Shown one piece after another: positions 15,282 through 23,851 of a DNA stretch of 42,639 nucleotides. This stretch comes from an uncultured beta proteobacterium (GTDB taxonomy: Bacteria > Pseudomonadota > Gammaproteobacteria > Burkholderiales > Burkholderiaceae). Under the pieces are notes generated by a model that saw only the letters and a program-made list of their open reading frames with translations, was not told where the DNA came from and did not search any database. The position numbers and the translations under genes were made by a program. The stretch covers positions 1-42,639 of the forward strand of contig CAIPQU010000146.1 in NCBI GenBank assembly GCA_903867305.1. Reading direction: 5' to 3'. The first letter of the stretch is position 1; the number at the start of each line of letters is the position of its first letter.

Positions 15282-16682
15282 ATGAATCCATTATTTTTCG
15301 ACTTCGATCATATCAAACAAGCTTTTATGCTTGAGCCTAACCCTGATATCGAAACTCGACGTGGAAGAATTCAGCGCATGATTACTATGCTAAATGAAAA
15401 TGAAGAAAATTTGTGTAAAGTCATTGATGCTGATTTTGGTTATCGTCACCCTATAGAAACTCAACTTGCTGAAATTATTGCCATTCGTCAAGCCGCCTCT
15501 TTTGCCGTTCGTCAATTAAATCAGTGGATAAAACCCGTAAAAGTCAAAACACCGATCCACCTAAAACCGAGTCGAAGCTTTTTAATGCCTCAAGCAAAAG
15601 GTGTCATCGGCATCATGAGCCCCTGGAATTATCCATTATGCTTAGCATTAATCCCTGCTATTTCAGCCTTAGCGGCGGGTAATCGTGTCATGATTAAGCC
15701 TTCTGAACGATCTGCAAGAACATCTGGCTACCTGTCAACACTGATTACTCAATATTTTCATCCGACAGAGATCATGGTAATGAACGGTGGCCCACAAATC
15801 GCGGAGCAATTTGCCGAGTTACCCTTTGATCATCTTTTATTCACAGGCAGTTCGGCAACTGGGCAATTAGTTGCAAAAGCTGCTGCAGAAAACTTGACGC
15901 CTGTAACCTTGGAGCTTGGAGGCAAGTCGCCTGTAATCATCGATTCATCAGCATCATTAAAAGACTGTGCAAGTCGAATCTTATATGGCAAGTTATTTAA
16001 TGGTGGCCAAACCTGTATCGCTCCAGATTATATTTTAGTACCGCATCCTATGAAAGATGAATTTATTCTTCAGATGAAAGAATCTTTCAAGCGAATGTAT
16101 GCCGACCAAACTCCTATCACCAATGCGATCGATGAAAGACAAGTTCTTCGTTGGCAAGACTTATTGATAGACGCACAAAGTAAAGGGGCAACGATCATCC
16201 CTCTGAATGATCAAGACATCAAGCATCAAGGCATCATGCCTTCTTTAGTTATCGATGCAATCAGTACTTCAAAAGTAATGGCCGAAGAAATATTTGGTCC
16301 TATTTTGCCAATCATTCCTTACGACGAAATCAATGAAGCAATTGAATTTATTCGCTCTAAACCACACCCTTTAGCCATGTATTGGTTCGGTTCGCACGAG
16401 GGTAGATTACGCTCATTATTAGAACAAACACAAGCTGGTGGAGTATGCATCAATGACACCCTGCTTCACTACAGTAATCATTTTTTACCCTTTGGTGGCA
16501 TTGGTCAAAGCGGTATTGGTTCTTACCATGGCAAAAAGGGGTTTGATGAGTTTACTCACTACAAACCAATTTTCAAAACGAGGGGCTGGTTGGGTATGCG
16601 CTCCCTAACAGGTACGAAAATGATTCACCCCCCCTATGGAAAGACCGTAGAAAAACTGATGAAATTTCTCGGAAAAAGCTAA
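15282..16682 (+). CDS. Aldehyde dehydrogenase, coniferyl-aldehyde dehydrogenase type
   Basis: This 466-residue NAD(P)-dependent aldehyde dehydrogenase oxidises an aldehyde to the carboxylic acid. The class 3 architecture is short at the N-terminus. Key residues are GVIGIMSPWNYPLCLAL (cofactor and catalytic Asn region), FTGSSATGQLVAKAA, ELGGKSPVI with the general base Glu, and NGGQTCIAPDYIL with the nucleophilic Cys, all intact. The EEIFGPILPI and FLPFGGIGQSGIG motifs follow. Sequence flavour is that of coniferyl aldehyde dehydrogenases (CalB), but that family accepts varied aldehydes, so the physiological substrate is open. There is no obvious ribosome binding site before the ATG, and only 34 bases separate it from divergent msrA. 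No hydrophobic C-terminal anchor is present. Confidence 0.85.
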   Translation: MNPLFFDFDHIKQAFMLEPNPDIETRRGRIQRMITMLNENEENLCKVIDADFGYRHPIETQLAEIIAIRQAASFAVRQLNQWIKPVKVKTPIHLKPSRSFLMPQAKGVIGIMSPWNYPLCLALIPAISALAAGNRVMIKPSERSARTSGYLSTLITQYFHPTEIMVMNGGPQIAEQFAELPFDHLLFTGSSATGQLVAKAAAENLTPVTLELGGKSPVIIDSSASLKDCASRILYGKLFNGGQTCIAPDYILVPHPMKDEFILQMKESFKRMYADQTPITNAIDERQVLRWQDLLIDAQSKGATIIPLNDQDIKHQGIMPSLVIDAISTSKVMAEEIFGPILPIIPYDEINEAIEFIRSKPHPLAMYWFGSHEGRLRSLLEQTQAGGVCINDTLLHYSNHFLPFGGIGQSGIGSYHGKKGFDEFTHYKPIFKTRGWLGMRSLTGTKMIHPPYGKTVEKLMKFLGKS

Positions 16683-16958
16683 TTCTGTGGAAATAATACA
16701 AATAATTAGGGACAACCCTGATACTTTCGTGCTATAGTCCGGATTGTAGTATATTCATCGTCCCCAGCACTGCTGACACAAATTGCCTAATTAGGTATGT
16801 CTGTAAGTCTTTACGACGTAGCCGCATCTAGATCTTATAGATTTTTCCTCTGAAATTTTGGGAAGCGCCTACTCCTCATGTTGATGGTCGATGCCTTTTG
16901 ACGACCTGTACCTATTTTGGTACCAACTTTGGAGATACCCTTAAAAGGGTGTATAGAT
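16683..16958 (+). promoter_or_regulatory. Promoter and long leader of the DEAD-box helicase gene
   Basis: A possible promoter is GGGACA (16709-16714), an 18-base spacer and TATAGT (16733-16738), giving a leader of about 214 bases. The leader contains a CCTAATTAGG palindrome (16786-16795) and consecutive short hairpins: GGTCG/CGACC (16886-16906), GTACC/GGTAC (16908-16923) and ACCC/GGGT (16937-16950). The last ends eight bases before the ATG and includes the AGGG that could act as ribosome binding site. A short open frame of 18 codons, without a convincing ribosome binding site, occupies 16797-16853. A structured leader fits the autoregulation or cold control known for some RNA helicase genes; that role is inference here. 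Confidence 0.5.
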
Positions 16959-18584
16959 ATGCCTATTTCATTTAAAGACTTTAATATTAACCCTGCCCTC
17001 ATTGAGGCAACTAACGCACTCGGTTTTGAGTTTGCGACCCCGGTTCAAGATGAAGTTATTCCTGCAGCCATTCTTGGTGGTGACCTCATGGTCAGCAGCC
17101 AAACTGGAAGCGGTAAAACTGCCGCCTTTTTGATCCCTTTAATTCATCAAGTACTCAGTGCAAACCCCAACGGCAAACCTGTTCCAGGAAGAGCTGAGCC
17201 ACAAATATTGATTCTTTGTCCAACCCGTGAATTAGCTCAACAAGTTGCAGCCGATGCAATTGAATTAGTTAAATTTGCTCGCGGTATTCGAATTGCCACC
17301 ATCATGGGCGGAATGCCGTATGGTAAACAAATTGCTTCACTCAAAGGTGCTCAACTTGTTGTCGCAACACCTGGAAGACTTTTAGACTTGAACGATAGCC
17401 GTGCTATTCGTTTAGATAAAGTTCAACATTTAGTGGTCGATGAAGCTGACCGTATGCTTGACCTAGGATTTGCTGAAGATCTAGAAAACATTCATCGTCG
17501 ATGCGAGAACTTGGGTCAAACCATGATGTTCTCAGCAACATTTGCACCACGTATCATGGAACTTGCCAGTGAACTAGTTAATAATCCTACACGGATCGAA
17601 TTAGCTCATGCTGGTGATGTCCATACCAACATTACACAAACAATGCACTGGGCTGATAGCATGTCCCACAAGCACAAAATTTTGCGCCATTGGTTGTCTG
17701 ATCCTGCATTAGATCAAGCAGTTGTTTTTGCTAGTACTCAAATTGAAAGTGAAGATATTGCTGACAATTTACGTGCTGATGGTTTTGCAGCAAGCGCTCT
17801 CCATGGTGCAATGCCTCAAGCAGTGCGTAATCGTCGCCTTGATTCATTACGCAAAGGAGTAACAAAAATCCTCGTTGCAACAGATGTTGCGGCAAGAGGT
17901 ATCGATGTTCCTACAATTAGCCATGTGATTAATTTTGGCTTGCCAATGAAACCAGAAGACTATACCCACCGTATTGGACGAACTGGTAGAGCTGGAAGAT
18001 CAGGAATTGCTATTACGATTGCCTTACACAGCGAGCGTGTCAAAATTCGTGGTATTGAACGTTTTACACAAAACACTCTAACGCCTTCAGTGATACCGGG
18101 TCTTGAGCCTCAGAAAAAGGCAGAGTCAGGCGGGGGTAGTTCACGTCCTGGTAGTAGATCAGGTGGCGGTCGTTCAGATCGTGGAGGTGGTGGCGGTGGA
18201 CGTGGTCGCGCACCAAGCCGTTCAAATAGTTCAAATAGTTTCTCATCCAACAGCGGTCGCGATTCTAGACCAATCGATCGTGAAGCCAGACCAGTAGACC
18301 GTGATTCTAGGCCAGCAGACCGTGAGGCTAGACCAGTAAGTAGCGAGCCAAAAGATAGTAAATATGGCAAAGGTCAACGTAGTGACGCGCGTAAATTAGG
18401 TCCTAAAACAGAGAGCTTCGCAAAAAGCCCTTCAAAACCATTCGGTGAATTTGCTGCAAGAGCTCCAAAACCTCAAGCAAGCCCCTCCGAGCAACGCTTT
18501 ACAAAGCCCAGAGGTGAAGGATTCGCAGGTCGCGATAAGTCAAGTAAGCCATTTAACAAGCCAAGTGGATTTCGGCCTCGTTAA
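16959..18584 (+). CDS. DEAD-box ATP-dependent RNA helicase (RhlE-like)
   Basis: This 541-residue protein unwinds RNA duplexes and remodels ribonucleoprotein. All core motifs are present: the Q-motif region (FEFATPVQDEVIPAAI), motif I QTGSGKTAAF, Ia PTRELAQQ, Ib ATPGRLLD, II DEAD within VVDEADRML, III SAT, then VFASTQ, ATDVAARGIDVP and HRIGRTGRAGR. After about residue 370 comes a low-complexity basic tail rich in Gly, Arg, Ser and Pro, with a fourfold seven-residue repeat. Such tails bind RNA and vary in length. The start at 16959 is chosen because conservation begins at MPISFKDFNINP. Ribosome assembly or mRNA decay at low temperature is a family-level expectation. The stop overlaps the hemY stop as TTAA. 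Confidence 0.93.
   Translation: MPISFKDFNINPALIEATNALGFEFATPVQDEVIPAAILGGDLMVSSQTGSGKTAAFLIPLIHQVLSANPNGKPVPGRAEPQILILCPTRELAQQVAADAIELVKFARGIRIATIMGGMPYGKQIASLKGAQLVVATPGRLLDLNDSRAIRLDKVQHLVVDEADRMLDLGFAEDLENIHRRCENLGQTMMFSATFAPRIMELASELVNNPTRIELAHAGDVHTNITQTMHWADSMSHKHKILRHWLSDPALDQAVVFASTQIESEDIADNLRADGFAASALHGAMPQAVRNRRLDSLRKGVTKILVATDVAARGIDVPTISHVINFGLPMKPEDYTHRIGRTGRAGRSGIAITIALHSERVKIRGIERFTQNTLTPSVIPGLEPQKKAESGGGSSRPGSRSGGGRSDRGGGGGGRGRAPSRSNSSNSFSSNSGRDSRPIDREARPVDRDSRPADREARPVSSEPKDSKYGKGQRSDARKLGPKTESFAKSPSKPFGEFAARAPKPQASPSEQRFTKPRGEGFAGRDKSSKPFNKPSGFRPR
18261..18344 (+). repeat. In-frame tandem repeat in the helicase tail (4 x 21 bp)
   Basis: Four consecutive 21-base units encode DSRPIDR, EARPVDR, DSRPADR and EARPVSS. 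The alternation of D-S and E-A units shows a higher-order 42-base period. Copies differ at several bases but keep the frame and the alternating charge. This is a coding minisatellite within the disordered RNA-binding tail and may vary in copy number between strains. Confidence 0.85.
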
Positions 18585-19795
18585 TCTAGCTTAGATAGTT
18601 TGGAAAATATACGCAATGCCTCTTTTTGATGCATTGCGTTTCTTTCTGAATCTTCTAGCACTTCATAAATTCGCATCATCCCCAAGTGGGCCGATAAAAG
18701 CATTTTTCTAGAGCTTCTTGTCGAGTCCAATACATGTTGGAAACTATATAAAGCTTTTCCCCAAAGCTGATCATGTGCACAAACCTCACCCAAAGCTAAA
18801 TGAAGGGATGAATGTGCAGGATCTTTTTTCATCCACACCTCCAGCTTTTGAATCAGGTTCACACTTGGAGTTGAAGATAAAGGATGTGTTGTGCATTTGG
18901 GGTATATCTCCAGCAAGCTTTCCTCCGGCGCTTGATCTAGCATCTTATCCAAGATACTTTTTGCCATAGAACTATCGCCTGCAATCAAAAAGCCTTGCGC
19001 AAATAATTTGACCCATGAAGGATCTGTATATAACTCTGCGCCAAACTCACTCCATTGTTTTTTTAATTCTACAGGATTAACATTCCCCGAATTTACCCAC
19101 TGGGTCAAAGCCTCTAGAACTCTGGCTCTTCCCAAAGCGGGTGGTAAATAGTTTCTTTTCATCAAGCTGTTAGCAAGACGTAGCATCTGTGGCCAATGTT
19201 GCAGAATTTGATGCGCACGCATCGCCAAGGCTTGCACTAAGAATTGACGAGCACCGCTTTTTTGTAACTGATTAAGGGTGCTTAAAGCCTCATCTGCTTT
19301 TCGCTCATCTAGCAACATTTGTGCTTTTAAGATGTATTTCGTCGATAAGCTATCTGGCCGATCAATTTTCTCAAGATATGCATCTCTTTCCGAATATTGC
19401 TTAAGTTGGTGACTCGCCTGAGCCGCAATCATGCGACTGACTTGAGAGGTATCTTTAAAATGGATTGCAAGCTGAGCCGACTTTAAAGATTTAGCATATC
19501 TTCCAGCAAATAAATGCTCCATCGAATTTTTTAATTCATTTAAGGCTTTAATCTCTTCTTGCTTTAATCGATACTGTTTTGCCTTTAAAGGCAACACTAT
19601 CAATATTGAAAGAATTTTATAAAACTGGAAAAGTAAAAAGAATCCTAAAAAACTCAAAGCTAAAAAAAGATTCATCGCCAAATCTACTCGGTATTGGTTC
19701 CAATACATCGTGACATGACCATGATTATTATCAAAAATCCAGGCGGTAATAAAAGCCGTTACCACTAAAATACCTAACCAAATAATGAATCGCAT
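18581..19795 (-). CDS. hemY: HemY family protein (heme-biosynthesis-associated TPR membrane protein)
   Basis: This 404-residue protein starts with two membrane helices (about 5-20 and 40-65) and continues as a helical, TPR-like cytoplasmic or periplasmic domain. That is the layout of proteobacterial HemY, the last gene of hemCDXY operons. It should not be confused with the unrelated protoporphyrinogen oxidase of Bacillus given the same name. Its exact job is not established; it is thought to assist heme or porphyrin production. The ATG overlaps the hemX stop by one base (TAATG). The 3' end overlaps the helicase stop by four bases and also contains the helicase terminator hairpin. Confidence 0.85.
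   Translation of the reverse strand: MRFIIWLGILVVTAFITAWIFDNNHGHVTMYWNQYRVDLAMNLFLALSFLGFFLLFQFYKILSILIVLPLKAKQYRLKQEEIKALNELKNSMEHLFAGRYAKSLKSAQLAIHFKDTSQVSRMIAAQASHQLKQYSERDAYLEKIDRPDSLSTKYILKAQMLLDERKADEALSTLNQLQKSGARQFLVQALAMRAHQILQHWPQMLRLANSLMKRNYLPPALGRARVLEALTQWVNSGNVNPVELKKQWSEFGAELYTDPSWVKLFAQGFLIAGDSSMAKSILDKMLDQAPEESLLEIYPKCTTHPLSSTPSVNLIQKLEVWMKKDPAHSSLHLALGEVCAHDQLWGKALYSFQHVLDSTRSSRKMLLSAHLGMMRIYEVLEDSERNAMHQKEALRIFSKLSKLD
18611..18648 (+). terminator. Helicase gene terminator inside the hemY 3' end
   Basis: A 9-bp perfect stem ACGCAATGC/GCATTGCGT with an 11-base loop is followed by TTCTTTCT on the plus strand, 27 bases after the helicase stop. It has the form of a rho-independent terminator yet is made of hemY codons on the other strand. 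Confidence 0.6.
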
Positions 19796-20607
19796 TATTT
19801 CTTTTCACCTAATGGCTTAATTTTTTGCGACGCTTTTTTATTCAAGTCTTCTAAATTATTACCAATCATTTGCAGTTCACTCAGAAAAAATTGAGTTTGT
19901 TTATCCTGAATCGCAAAGTTTTTTTCAATGAGTTTTTTCACTTCTGCCACCTCAAGTGTGGCTTCATGAACTAACCCATTCAGTAAAAGTGCTCTAGAAG
20001 TGAGTAAGCGCACCACTAACTCTTCTTTTAACTGCTTTTGTGAAAATGGAGTCATCGCTAATTGTTCAACACGCGAATCAAGTACTTGAATTTTCACTAA
20101 ATTCAATAAAAAATCTTTGGCTGGATCGAAGATGAAGTGACCAATTTGAGACCACCAACGCATTTCTGCATTCACACTCGGAGAATTTTTAGGCTTTATT
20201 TTTTGTTCTTCAACACTCTGCGAAGGAGCAACTTGATCATTGGGCCTTATTGATAAAGTAGCGACCTTGCTTAAGAGATTCGTTAATTTTTCAAAGGCCT
20301 CTAAAGAATCTTTGATTTCAATAGTCGCGGTCGCCGAATTTTCATTCTGAGGCTCAAGTGACTTACCTAAAATTTGATTGAAATAAATTAACTGATAATC
20401 ATTGTTTTTGGATAGTTGCTCTACCTCAGTTAATTTTTGGGATAAAGCATTTATTTTCACTCCCATCCACACAATTAGTAACGCAAAAATGATCAAAATA
20501 CTCGAATAGAAAAGAACCTTTCCATGAGATTTTGGTTCTTTCTTTTCAGATGGTAAAACTGGGGAAGTTTGCTCTGCCATACCCAAAATATCTATACTTT
20601 CATTCAT
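19795..20607 (-). CDS. hemX: HemX family membrane protein
   Basis: This 270-residue protein has a hydrophilic N-terminus of about 28 residues, one transmembrane helix (about 30-52) and a long helical region with a coiled-coil start (INALSQKLTEVEQL). It corresponds to the HemX found between hemD and hemY in proteobacteria, a bitopic protein sometimes annotated as a uroporphyrinogen-III methyltransferase although it has no methyltransferase motif. None is visible here either. It probably scaffolds heme-pathway enzymes at the inner membrane, which is inference. The stop overlaps hemY by one base. It follows hemD after 18 bases and has no strong ribosome binding site. Confidence 0.8.
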   Translation of the reverse strand: MNESIDILGMAEQTSPVLPSEKKEPKSHGKVLFYSSILIIFALLIVWMGVKINALSQKLTEVEQLSKNNDYQLIYFNQILGKSLEPQNENSATATIEIKDSLEAFEKLTNLLSKVATLSIRPNDQVAPSQSVEEQKIKPKNSPSVNAEMRWWSQIGHFIFDPAKDFLLNLVKIQVLDSRVEQLAMTPFSQKQLKEELVVRLLTSRALLLNGLVHEATLEVAEVKKLIEKNFAIQDKQTQFFLSELQMIGNNLEDLNKKASQKIKPLGEKK

Positions 20608-20625
20608 TAACCAGGTTGATGATTA

Positions 20626-21456
20626 TCATAACTCTCTTTTTAAAGCATCTACGATTGTTTTTATCAAAGCATCATCACCTGGAAGGATCATTTTTATATC
20701 ACCAAAACCCAGTTGGCTAACTTTCTCATGAATTCTTTCATGCGAAACGATGGCGGTGGATAGTTGCAAGAGTTGGTTATTCATTTGAAGCTCTTTCATC
20801 CCTTTGATTAGGGCATTGCCTGCCTGTGAAGAACTAAACATCCACAAAGTTTTCATATTGGGCTGAAGTTGGTATTGTGCATAAAATTCTTGCCATGCGG
20901 GATCGTCTATTGCCAACGCTTGTCGCTGGTAGACTGCAAACTCATCAATGTTTGCGCCAGCTCCTTTAAGATGCTCCGCTAAATAAGTGCGTCCGCCATC
21001 ACCATGAACCATCACGACGTTTGTCGCATCCCAGTCTTTTTGAACTTTTTGCAACTCAAACCATAAGCCTTCAGAATCCCAGGAGGCTACATCACTGGGT
21101 TTTACAATTCGTGCAAACTCGAGACCTGATTCAATAATGCTTTGCTCACTTCCCCCACCGACGACGGCAATACTTAATCCTGCCGGCCAAGGATATCCAT
21201 AATTTTTTAATAACTGATCACTTTTTAAAAAGGCATTTGGGCTGACAAAAGTAACCCAATCGGCAGCCTCTAAAGCTGCATGAAATGTACTTGCAAGGGT
21301 CTTATCTAAGATTGGAACAATCTCCAGCAAGGGTAATGAATCTATGGGAATATCAATCCCATTTTCTAAAAAGGCTTTAGAAAGTTTATTTTTTAATTTT
21401 TTATTCTGCTCTCGTGGTCTTGTGATGATTATCCGAGAGTATGCCAGTCCCGCCAA
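20626..21456 (-). CDS. hemD: Uroporphyrinogen-III synthase
   Basis: This 276-residue enzyme closes and inverts ring D of hydroxymethylbilane to make uroporphyrinogen III. The family is poorly conserved, but IIITRPREQNKKL at the N-terminus, DWVTFVSPNAF near 84-94, a later VAVVGGGSE and the penultimate segment with MFSSSQAGNAL are typical. Position directly after hemC settles the assignment. The start is TTG, one base after the hemC stop; it is favoured by AGGA seven bases upstream. Tight packing suggests coupled translation with hemC and roughly equal output. The product feeds both the heme and siroheme branches. Confidence 0.88.
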   Translation of the reverse strand: MAGLAYSRIIITRPREQNKKLKNKLSKAFLENGIDIPIDSLPLLEIVPILDKTLASTFHAALEAADWVTFVSPNAFLKSDQLLKNYGYPWPAGLSIAVVGGGSEQSIIESGLEFARIVKPSDVASWDSEGLWFELQKVQKDWDATNVVMVHGDGGRTYLAEHLKGAGANIDEFAVYQRQALAIDDPAWQEFYAQYQLQPNMKTLWMFSSSQAGNALIKGMKELQMNNQLLQLSTAIVSHERIHEKVSQLGFGDIKMILPGDDALIKTIVDALKREL

Positions 21457-21457
21457 T

Positions 21458-22414
21458 TTATTTTCCTAAATTGGCGATCAGCGCCTGGGCGCCATCAGCA
21501 ATCAATTGATTCGCCACTTTGTTACCTAAATCAATCGCTTGTGAATATTCAGTCACTTTGGCATCCGCGACAGCTTCAATCACATGAGTTCCATCAATAT
21601 TCGCCACTAGCGCTCTTAAATGCAGTTGTGATTGATAACTATCCCAAGTTGCATATGCGGCAATTGGGATTTCACAAGACCCGCCTAAACGCCTTGAAAC
21701 TTGTCTTTCTGCACTCACTTGATAGGTCGCCAAAACATCTCGTAAAGGTGCTAACCAATCGGCGACATCGGTTCGCGTAGCTAAGATTTCAATACCCAAA
21801 GCACCTTGACCCGCTGCGGGTAAAGAGTCCTCTGGGGCAATTTTGGCTTTGATACGGGAACTTAACTCTAAACGCGTTAAACCAGCGGCGGCCAAAATCA
21901 TGGCATCAAACTCACCACGATCCAGTTTTGCTAATCGGGTATCTAAATTACCTCTGAGTGGCACAATTTCTAAATGAGGGAATTTTTTACGAATTTGTGA
22001 CTCTCTTCGCAAACTAGAAGTGCCAACTTTTGCACCAGCAGGCATTTGAGCTAGAGAATCATATTGATTGGACACGAAGGCATCCCTTGGATCTTCCCGC
22101 TCTAAAATAGCGCTTAATTCAAAGCCGTCAGGCATTTCCATCGGAACATCTTTCAATGAATGAACGGCTAAGTCAGCCTTTCCTTCAAAAAGAGCAGTTT
22201 CCAGTTCTTTAATAAAAAGACCCTTCCCACCGATTTTAGATAAACTTTTATCCAAAATTTGGTCACCTCTTGTGGTCATACCCAAAATGGATATTTCACA
22301 TTGTGGATATAATCCTTTTAAGAGCGCTTGAACGTGTTTCGCCTGCCACATAGCAAGGCGACTTTCACGAGAAGCAATGACTAACTTCTTTGGGGGCAAT
22401 ATACTAGTATTCAT
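21458..22414 (-). CDS. hemC: Hydroxymethylbilane synthase (porphobilinogen deaminase)
   Basis: This 318-residue enzyme joins four porphobilinogen units into hydroxymethylbilane. Visible motifs are [64 protein letters not shown] and [13 protein letters not shown]. The cofactor cysteine that carries the dipyrromethane is in [15 protein letters not shown]. The length is standard for the family. The ATG at 22412-22414 (minus) overlaps the argH ATG (22413-22415, plus) within the palindrome CATG, so the promoter must lie inside the argH coding region. A TTG twelve bases upstream is an alternative start, but it has no ribosome binding site. The gene heads the hemCDXY operon. Confidence 0.95.
   Translation of the reverse strand: MNTSILPPKKLVIASRESRLAMWQAKHVQALLKGLYPQCEISILGMTTRGDQILDKSLSKIGGKGLFIKELETALFEGKADLAVHSLKDVPMEMPDGFELSAILEREDPRDAFVSNQYDSLAQMPAGAKVGTSSLRRESQIRKKFPHLEIVPLRGNLDTRLAKLDRGEFDAMILAAAGLTRLELSSRIKAKIAPEDSLPAAGQGALGIEILATRTDVADWLAPLRDVLATYQVSAERQVSRRLGGSCEIPIAAYATWDSYQSQLHLRALVANIDGTHVIEAVADAKVTEYSQAIDLGNKVANQLIADGAQALIANLGK
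22377..22405 (+). promoter_or_regulatory. argH promoter inside hemC, ATGACT-N17-TATACT
   Basis: ATGACT (22377-22382, four of six -35 matches), a 17-base spacer and TATACT (22400-22405, five of six -10 matches) sit within the first codons of hemC. Seven bases separate the -10 from the argH ATG, so the mRNA would be leaderless. No ribosome binding site precedes argH. Confidence 0.55.
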
Positions 22415-23834
22415 GTCATCATCCAATAATTCACTTGATAATAAATCAAAAGCCTGGTCTGCTCGTTTTTCTGAGCCCGTTTCAGAACTTGTTCAACGCT
22501 ATACAGCCTCAATCGGTTTTGACCACCGACTGGCTCAGGTTGATATTCAAGGCTCTTTAGCCCATGCTCAAATGCTCAGTGAGCAAAAAATCATCAGCCA
22601 AGAGGACTTTGTTCAAATACGTTCAGGTTTGCAACAAATAGAACAGGAAATCTTAAATAATCATTTTACTTGGCAATTAGCTCTTGAGGATGTTCATTTA
22701 AATATTGAAGCTAGACTCACCCATTTAATTGGGGATGCGGGTAAAAGATTACATACCGCCAGATCTAGGAACGATCAGATAGCAACTGACATTAGGCTCT
22801 GGTTAAGACAACAGGTGGATGAAACAATCGCCCAATTACAAGAGCTTCGCTTAGGGTTTTGTCAGCTTGCAGAAAAATATGCTGGCACTATCATGCCTGG
22901 CCTAACTCACCTACAAGTTGCTCAGCCCATTACGGTTGGACACCACCTGATGGCCTATGCTGAAATGTTTGGTCGTGATGTTTCACGCCTTCAAGACTGT
23001 CGTAAAAGGATGAATTTCTTACCCTTAGGTTCTGCAGCTCTTGCTGGCACTAGCTACCCTATCAATCGGGAAAGAGTCGCTGAACTCCTAGGATTCGATG
23101 GTGTTTGCCAGAATTCTCTAGATGCAGTTTCTGATCGTGATTTTGCTATTGAGTTTTGCTCATGTGCTAGTTTAATCATGACGCATATCTCTCGATTCTC
23201 AGAGGAACTTGTCCTATGGATGAGCCCTTCATTTGGATTTATTCAACTACCAGATCGATTTTGTACTGGCAGCTCCATCATGCCGCAAAAGAAAAATCCG
23301 GACGTGCCAGAACTGGCTAGAGGAAAAACTGGGCGTGTGAATGGCAATTTGATCAGTCTACTGACTCTCATGAAGGGCCAAGCACTAGCCTATAACAAAG
23401 ATAACCAAGAAGATAAAGAACCTTTATTTGATTCAGTAGATACGGTGATTGATACCTTACGTATTTTTGCCGATATGGTGCCACACATCACCTTTTATGA
23501 AACCAAACTGCGGGAAGCCACCCTCAAAGGATTTGCAACCGCCACCGACCTTGCCGACTACCTCGTCAAAAAAGGAATGGCCTTTAGAGATGCGCATGAG
23601 GCAGTTGCCAATGCAGTTAAATATTGCTCAGATCGAAAAGTTGATCTTGCAGATTTATCGATCACCGATTTAAGAAAAGCCTGTCTTGTCTCCGAAGAGA
23701 TGATGGCTGAGGATGTTTTCTCTGTGTTAACCCTTGAAGGCTCTGTAAATTCTCGCAACCATACCGGTGGCACTGCTCCAGCACAGGTTTTAGCTGCAAT
23801 CGCTAAAGTTAAAACAAGTATTGTTAACAGCTAA
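22413..23834 (+). CDS. argH: Argininosuccinate lyase
   Basis: This 473-residue enzyme splits argininosuccinate into arginine and fumarate, the last step of arginine synthesis. The fumarase/aspartase superfamily signature [12 protein letters not shown], with the catalytic serine loop, is intact, as are [30 protein letters not shown] and the late [14 protein letters not shown] segments. Length is slightly above the usual 460 because of a short N-terminal tail. ATG 22413 is used because conservation starts just after it and a -10 box sits seven bases before it. The longer in-frame ATG at 22377 would put that promoter inside the gene. The product supplies arginine for the cyanophycin synthetases encoded nearby. 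Confidence 0.95.
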   Translation: MSSSNNSLDNKSKAWSARFSEPVSELVQRYTASIGFDHRLAQVDIQGSLAHAQMLSEQKIISQEDFVQIRSGLQQIEQEILNNHFTWQLALEDVHLNIEARLTHLIGDAGKRLHTARSRNDQIATDIRLWLRQQVDETIAQLQELRLGFCQLAEKYAGTIMPGLTHLQVAQPITVGHHLMAYAEMFGRDVSRLQDCRKRMNFLPLGSAALAGTSYPINRERVAELLGFDGVCQNSLDAVSDRDFAIEFCSCASLIMTHISRFSEELVLWMSPSFGFIQLPDRFCTGSSIMPQKKNPDVPELARGKTGRVNGNLISLLTLMKGQALAYNKDNQEDKEPLFDSVDTVIDTLRIFADMVPHITFYETKLREATLKGFATATDLADYLVKKGMAFRDAHEAVANAVKYCSDRKVDLADLSITDLRKACLVSEEMMAEDVFSVLTLEGSVNSRNHTGGTAPAQVLAAIAKVKTSIVNS

Positions 23835-23851
23835 TTTTAAAATTAGCTGTT
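23826..23851. terminator. Perfect 26-bp palindrome holding the argH and ldc stop codons
   Basis: AACAGCTAATTTT is followed immediately by its reverse complement. Folded RNA from either strand gives a stem of up to 11 bp with a 4-base loop. The TAA of argH (23832-23834) and of ldc (23843-23845, minus) occupy mirror positions. Flanking T-tracts are short, so termination may be partial, but a bidirectional terminator is the likeliest role. Confidence 0.65.

Noticed and set aside
16797..16853. An 18-codon open frame in the helicase leader as a real leader peptide
   Set aside because: It has no convincing ribosome binding site and no run of regulatory codons. It is kept only as a remark in the leader entry.
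18261..18344. The 21-bp repeats as a CRISPR-like array
   Set aside because: The units are adjacent with no spacers, are in frame and belong to the helicase tail. No cas genes are present.
22377..22412. An extended argH start at ATG 22377
   Set aside because: The extra residues are not conserved, there is no ribosome binding site, and the argH promoter would fall inside the coding region.
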